DNA of 8,716 bases from Leptospira sp. 96542 (GTDB taxonomy: Bacteria > Spirochaetota > Leptospiria > Leptospirales > Leptospiraceae). The translations under genes were made by a program, and so were the position numbers. Where the stretch lies: positions 1 through 8,716 of the forward strand of contig JARJFC010000096.1 of assembly GCA_029310945.1 (NCBI GenBank), in the 5' to 3' direction. Positions 5,883-8,716 of the stretch are shown here, one piece after another; the first letter of the stretch is position 1, and each line of letters begins with the position of its first letter. The notes under the pieces were generated by a model. The model was not told the DNA's origin and searched no databases. It worked only from the letters and a program-made list of their open reading frames with translations.

Positions 5883-7570
5883 GCCCGGGCCTGGGCCTGG
5901 GTCTGAGCCTGCGCCGGCCTTGCCCGCGCGCCGCGCAGCATCTCCACCAGTTCCGCGGAATTGGCCGGCAGGGCGTCACCTCGCCAGACCACGTGCTGGT
6001 CGCTGCGGCACAGCAGCAGGGCGTGCCGGTAGGCCTCGGGCAGGTTGGCTTCGCCGTGCAGGTCCAGCAGTTGCAGCGGCACGCCGCGTGCCTGGGCCGC
6101 GGCCAGCAGGGGCGCGGCGTCCACGCGGCTGTCGAAGCGCAGCAGGGTGTAACCCGGGCCCAGGGCGTCGTAGAGCGAGCGGCCGTCCGCCAGCCAGAAA
6201 TGCGGCGCGCGGCAGCCCGGCACCGTGGAGGGCGTGAAGCCCCCCATGGTGTAGCCCGGGGCCTCTTCGTCGTCGTCCGCAAGGATGGGCGAGCCCTGGT
6301 AGAAGTAGCCGTAGTTCAGGCCGGCGCAGCAGAACTGCTGCACATTGAGTTCGTACGCTTCCTCGCCGATCAGGGCGCGTGACTGCTGACCCGCTTCGCT
6401 CGCCTCTTCGATGTCACCGGGCACGGCGCGACGCGCCTTGATCATCTGCTGGGCGTGGTTCATCACGAAACGCGACACCTGCTCGGTGATGGGCTGGCGC
6501 TCGGCCTGGTAGGCGTCGAGGATGCTGTCCTCGGCCCAGCCTTGCAGGCGCGCGGCCAGCAGCCAGGAGAGGTTGAGCGCGTCGGCAATGCCCGCGTTCA
6601 TGCCGTAACCCGCGTAAGGCACCCACAGGTGGGCCGCATCGCCGGCGATGAAAACACGGCCCTTGCGGAAATCCTGCGCCACCAGGCGGCGCCCGACCCA
6701 GTCTTCCTTGGACACGACCTCGTAGGCGAAGTCCGGGCCGACGCCGAGGATGTGGCGGATCGACGCATCCCGGTCCACCGAGTCGAACTCGGGTTCGTCC
6801 GCGTTAAGGTGGTTGTGCACCAGCCAGTTCTCCTGCCCGTCGATGGCGAACACCGTGCCGCAGCGCTGCGGGTTGACCGCGTAATAACACCAGGCCGGCT
6901 GGCCAGGCAGCAGGGCCTTGAGCCCCGGCGCGCGGATGTGGGTGGACTGCACGCGCTGGATCAACGCCGTGCCTTCGAGCTGCGTGCCCATCTGCTTGCG
7001 CACGGTGGAGCTACCCCCGTCGCAGCCCGCCAGGTAAGCCGCGCGCAAGGTGGTTTCCTCGCCGCTGTCGAGGTCACGCAAGCGGGCGAGCACCCCCTCG
7101 GCGTCTTGCGTGAAGTCCAGCAACTGCGTGCGGTTGCGCAGGGTCACGCCGGGCAGGGCCGCCGCGTGGTCCAGCAGGATAGGCTCCAGGTAGATCTGGT
7201 TGATGCGGTGTGGCGGCTCGGACGTGGGCCACCAGGTGTCCGGCCCGCCCGTGGCCGTGTAGCGGTCGCGCCGGCAGGGGATGGGAATGCGCGTCAGCTC
7301 GATGCCCGTCATGCGGGTGCGGAACACCACGTCGTTGGGGTAGTCCTCGGGCAGGCCGGCCGCGCGCAGCTTGGCCGCCACGCCCAGGCGTCGGAACTGC
7401 TCCATGGTGCGCGAGGACACATGGTTGCACTTGACGGGCGGCGGTTCCGCGTAGCGCCGCTGCTCGATCACGGTCACGCGCAGGCCGCGGCCGGCCAGGT
7501 CCATGGCCAGGGTCAGGCCGACGGGGCCGGCCCCCGCGATCAGTACGTCGGTGTCGTGGGTGTTCGTCAT
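5876..7570 (-). CDS. PheA/TfdB-family FAD-dependent monooxygenase (aromatic hydroxylase type)
   Basis: This 564-residue protein is a group A flavoprotein monooxygenase, a family that uses NAD(P)H and O2 to hydroxylate mostly phenolic rings. The FAD motif is VLIAGAGPVGLTLAMDLA (9-26) with Glu36. The middle motif is CDGGSSTVR (183-191) and the second FAD motif is GRVFIAGDAAHLWVPYAGYG (304-323), followed by MNAGIADALNLSWLLA. GYFYQGSPIL (421-430) and a C-terminal thioredoxin-like region (about 440-545) fit the phenol hydroxylase/TfdB/MhpA layout. ATG at 7570 is chosen because Rossmann strand 1 begins eight residues later; GAGA ends seven bases upstream on the coding strand. In-frame ATGs at 7600 and 7618 would add 10 or 16 residues without family support. 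The C-terminal tail is a Gln-Ala repeat. The gene diverges from a LysR gene, which probably controls it. The actual substrate cannot be told. Confidence 0.92.
   Translation of the reverse strand: MTNTHDTDVLIAGAGPVGLTLAMDLAGRGLRVTVIEQRRYAEPPPVKCNHVSSRTMEQFRRLGVAAKLRAAGLPEDYPNDVVFRTRMTGIELTRIPIPCRRDRYTATGGPDTWWPTSEPPHRINQIYLEPILLDHAAALPGVTLRNRTQLLDFTQDAEGVLARLRDLDSGEETTLRAAYLAGCDGGSSTVRKQMGTQLEGTALIQRVQSTHIRAPGLKALLPGQPAWCYYAVNPQRCGTVFAIDGQENWLVHNHLNADEPEFDSVDRDASIRHILGVGPDFAYEVVSKEDWVGRRLVAQDFRKGRVFIAGDAAHLWVPYAGYGMNAGIADALNLSWLLAARLQGWAEDSILDAYQAERQPITEQVSRFVMNHAQQMIKARRAVPGDIEEASEAGQQSRALIGEEAYELNVQQFCCAGLNYGYFYQGSPILADDDEEAPGYTMGGFTPSTVPGCRAPHFWLADGRSLYDALGPGYTLLRFDSRVDAAPLLAAAQARGVPLQLLDLHGEANLPEAYRHALLLCRSDQHVVWRGDALPANSAELVEMLRGARARPAQAQTQAQARAA
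5888..5911 (-). repeat. Four imperfect hexamer repeats in the monooxygenase C-terminal tail
   Basis: On the plus strand, GGCCTG, GGCCTG, GGTCTG and AGCCTG lie end to end. On the coding strand they encode the tail QAQTQAQA, just before the final RAA. The repeat is in frame and lies outside the catalytic domains, so its length is likely free to vary. Confidence 0.75.
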
Positions 7571-7618
7571 CGTTGTTCTCGAGGATGGACAGGCATCCAT
7601 TGGACTCAATCCCGACAC

Positions 7619-7626
7619 TTACGTAA
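7619..7626. promoter_or_regulatory. Eight-base palindrome TTACGTAA, possible operator half
   Basis: TTACGTAA is a perfect palindrome at the left edge of the AT-rich control region, 10 bases before the larger interrupted dyad. It could be a second contact site for the regulator. It is short enough to be chance in AT-rich DNA. Confidence 0.35.
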
Positions 7627-7636
7627 ATTCAATTTT

Positions 7637-7652
7637 TCATAATCAAATATGA
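7637..7652. promoter_or_regulatory. Interrupted dyad TCATA-N6-TATGA, candidate LysR operator
   Basis: TCATA (7637-7641) and TATGA (7648-7652) are exact reverse complements separated by six bases. A second dyad in the same place pairs AATC (7641-7644) with GATT (7651-7654). A T-N11-A pattern can be drawn from 7640 to 7652. The site overlaps the candidate lysR -10 element, so protein bound here would block lysR transcription, which fits autorepression (inference). Confidence 0.5.
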
Positions 7653-7653
7653 T
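7648..7653 (+). promoter_or_regulatory. Candidate -10 element for lysR
   Basis: TATGAT matches the sigma-70 -10 consensus at five of six positions. Only eight bases separate it from the lysR ATG at 7662, so transcription would begin at or just before the start codon. No good -35 hexamer lies 16-18 bases upstream; TTCAAT at 7628 is 14 bases away. Confidence 0.4.
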
Positions 7654-7661
7654 TTTTGCTT

Positions 7662-8573
7662 ATGAATAAGAAGCGCGCCTACTCGCCCACGCTCAAGCAG
7701 CTGCGGGCCTTCGTCGCGGTCTACCGCCTGGGCAAGCTCAGCGCGGCGGCCTCGCAGCTCTTCATCACGCAGCCGGCGGTGAGCCTGCTGATCCGGCAGA
7801 TGGAGGAAGGCCTGGGCGAGTTGCTGTTCGACCGCAGCACCCGCTCGCTGCGGCCCACCTCCGCCGCGCACGAGGCGGTGCAGATGGCCGAGCGCATCCT
7901 GCGTGACCTCGACACCCTGGGCGCCGGCCTGCAGGATTTGACGGAGCTGCGCCGCGGCAGCGTCACCGTGGTGCTCACGCCCACGCTGGCCGAGCTCCTG
8001 CTGCCGCCCGTGGTCCGCGCCTTCCGCGCGCAGTTCCCGGACATCCGCCTCGTCGTGGACGACTGCGCGCCGGACCAGTTCTATTCCCGCGTGATGAGCG
8101 AGCAGACCGACTTCGGTATCGGCGCGCCCGAACGCCTGGGGCCAGGCGTGGATTTGCAGACCCTACTGCGCGACCACCTCAGCCTGGTCTGCCCGCGCGA
8201 CCATCCCCTGGCCCAGCGCCGCACCCTGCGCTGGAAGGACCTGGACGGCCTGCCCCTCATGACCGTGCGCCCGGGTTACGGCATCCGCCCGCTGATCGAG
8301 CTCTCGGCCGCGCGCGCCGGCGTGCGCCTCAACGTCACGCAGGAAGTGACCTTCCTCTCCACCGCCCTGTGGATGACACGCAATGGCATGGAACCCGTCC
8401 TGATGCCCGCGGCCTACCTCACCTACGCCCGCGACCCCGACCTCGTCGCCAAGACCCTGACCGCGCCCAAGGTCTCGCGCGACATCCACCTGGTGCTCAA
8501 ACAAGGCCGTTCCCTCTCGGCCGCGGCGCGGCAGTTCATCACGGTGTTGCGCAAGACGCTGGCGGCGGGGTGA
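7662..8573 (+). CDS. LysR-type transcriptional regulator
   Basis: This 303-residue protein has an N-terminal winged helix-turn-helix (about 9-68) with the family core LSAAASQLFITQPAVSLLIR (26-45), then LGELLFDRSTRSLRPT (51-66). A linker helix follows, then a two-lobed effector-binding domain (about 97-300). TVVLTPTLAELLLPPVVRAF begins lobe 1, and DFGIG (150-154) plus LSLVCPRDHPLA (173-184) match the usual periplasmic-binding-like fold. It probably binds the intergenic dyads, represses itself and activates the divergent monooxygenase when a pathway intermediate binds. It might also control the plus-strand operon. ATG at 7662 is preferred over TTG at 7656; neither has a Shine-Dalgarno sequence, which raises the possibility of a leaderless mRNA. 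Length and domains are complete. Confidence 0.94.
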   Translation: MNKKRAYSPTLKQLRAFVAVYRLGKLSAAASQLFITQPAVSLLIRQMEEGLGELLFDRSTRSLRPTSAAHEAVQMAERILRDLDTLGAGLQDLTELRRGSVTVVLTPTLAELLLPPVVRAFRAQFPDIRLVVDDCAPDQFYSRVMSEQTDFGIGAPERLGPGVDLQTLLRDHLSLVCPRDHPLAQRRTLRWKDLDGLPLMTVRPGYGIRPLIELSAARAGVRLNVTQEVTFLSTALWMTRNGMEPVLMPAAYLTYARDPDLVAKTLTAPKVSRDIHLVLKQGRSLSAAARQFITVLRKTLAAG

Positions 8574-8577
8574 AGGG

Positions 8578-8591
8578 GCCACGCCCGTGGC
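8578..8591 (+). terminator. Small hairpin after lysR, weak terminator candidate
   Basis: GCCAC (8578-8582) and GTGGC (8587-8591) flank the loop GCCC, four bases after the lysR stop. The stem is five G-C-rich pairs and no T-run follows, so termination here is only a possibility. Confidence 0.3.
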
Positions 8592-8632
8592 GCCTGCATT
8601 GCGGCGGGCCTGGTCGCCGGTGAAAATGCGCC

Positions 8633-8716
8633 ATGCAAAGCAAGACCTTCACCAGCGGCCGTTTTCGCCGCGCCGACTACGACGAAACCACCCAGCAGCT
8701 GGACCTGCACCGCGAC
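8633..8716 (+). CDS. Start of a small protein, possibly KTSC-domain (cut by window edge)
   Basis: An open frame from ATG at 8633 runs off the right edge and gives 28 residues: MQSKTFTSGRF, then RRADYDETTQQLDLHRD. The pattern of Ser/Thr near the start, then a YDE-T--QLDL strand pair, recalls the beginning of KTSC-domain proteins (about 60-70 residues, function not established). Too little is visible to be sure. No clear ribosome-binding site precedes the ATG. The plus-1 frame with GTG at 8620 is also open to the edge, so the frame choice rests on the resemblance alone. It lies 59 bases after lysR and is probably unrelated to the catabolic genes. Confidence 0.4.
   Translation, partial: MQSKTFTSGRFRRADYDETTQQLDLHRD

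Larger units (their letters stand above)
7571..7661. promoter_or_regulatory. Divergent control region between the monooxygenase and lysR genes
   Basis: This 91-base spacer separates the two start codons. Its lysR-proximal part (7619-7662) is 36 of 44 A/T, in sharp contrast to the surroundings. LysR-type regulators typically bind T-N11-A sites with dyad symmetry in exactly this position, repress their own gene and activate the divergent one. That role is inferred here from layout and sequence. The monooxygenase-proximal part is of ordinary composition and carries only a weak GAGA ribosome-binding site for the minus-strand gene. No convincing minus-strand -35/-10 pair was seen, which would suit an activator-dependent promoter. 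Confidence 0.65.

Noticed and set aside
7571..7618. Longer monooxygenase starts at ATG 7600 or 7618 (minus strand)
   Set aside because: The added residues are polar and unrelated to the family, and would place the start inside the likely promoter region.
6455..7642. 395-codon plus-strand open frame antisense to the monooxygenase
   Set aside because: The translation is compositionally skewed and lacks domains, while the minus strand carries all flavin monooxygenase motifs in the correct order.
1..8716. CRISPR arrays, tRNA genes, insertion sequences, phage or toxin-antitoxin genes
   Set aside because: No spaced direct repeats, cloverleaf-like sequences, transposase motifs or terminal inverted repeats were seen on reading either strand.

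Overview
The window is GC-rich (roughly two thirds G+C by eye) and densely coded. Third-codon-position G/C bias is strong enough to give long spurious open frames on the opposite strands. The protein families and codon style suggest a betaproteobacterium of the order Burkholderiales, probably Comamonadaceae-like. That assignment is inferred from style and was not tested by any search.

Layout. Bases 1-3909 are a plus-strand, tightly spaced catabolic operon. It starts with the 3' end of a LivF-type ABC transporter ATPase gene. A BKACE-family (DUF849, beta-keto acid cleavage) enzyme follows, then two short-chain dehydrogenases that overlap by ATGA, then a 3-hydroxyacyl-CoA-dehydrogenase-family protein. 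After a 113-base, strikingly T-poor leader comes a large type-B carboxylesterase with an N-terminal membrane or lipoprotein signal (4023-5846). It converges on a minus-strand PheA/TfdB-type FAD monooxygenase (5876-7570), and the two genes share a strong hairpin at their 3' ends. A LysR-type regulator (7662-8573) diverges from the monooxygenase across a short AT-rich region with overlapping inverted repeats. The last 84 bases begin another small protein, possibly KTSC-like.

How the genes may work together (inference). The set looks like an accessory catabolic cluster. The exported esterase could release a carboxylic acid or alcohol from an ester, the Liv-type transporter could take up the acid, and the flavin monooxygenase could hydroxylate an aromatic or related ring. 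The three dehydrogenases could oxidise a beta-hydroxy acid or acyl-CoA to a beta-keto compound, which the BKACE enzyme would cleave with acetyl-CoA to an acyl-CoA plus acetoacetate. The substrate cannot be read from the sequence.

No tRNA, rRNA, CRISPR array, insertion sequence or phage gene was seen. The most interesting points are the BKACE/dehydrogenase module with unknown substrate, the compact divergent LysR control region with a possible leaderless regulator mRNA, the T-depleted leader before the esterase, and the hairpin that contains the monooxygenase stop codon.
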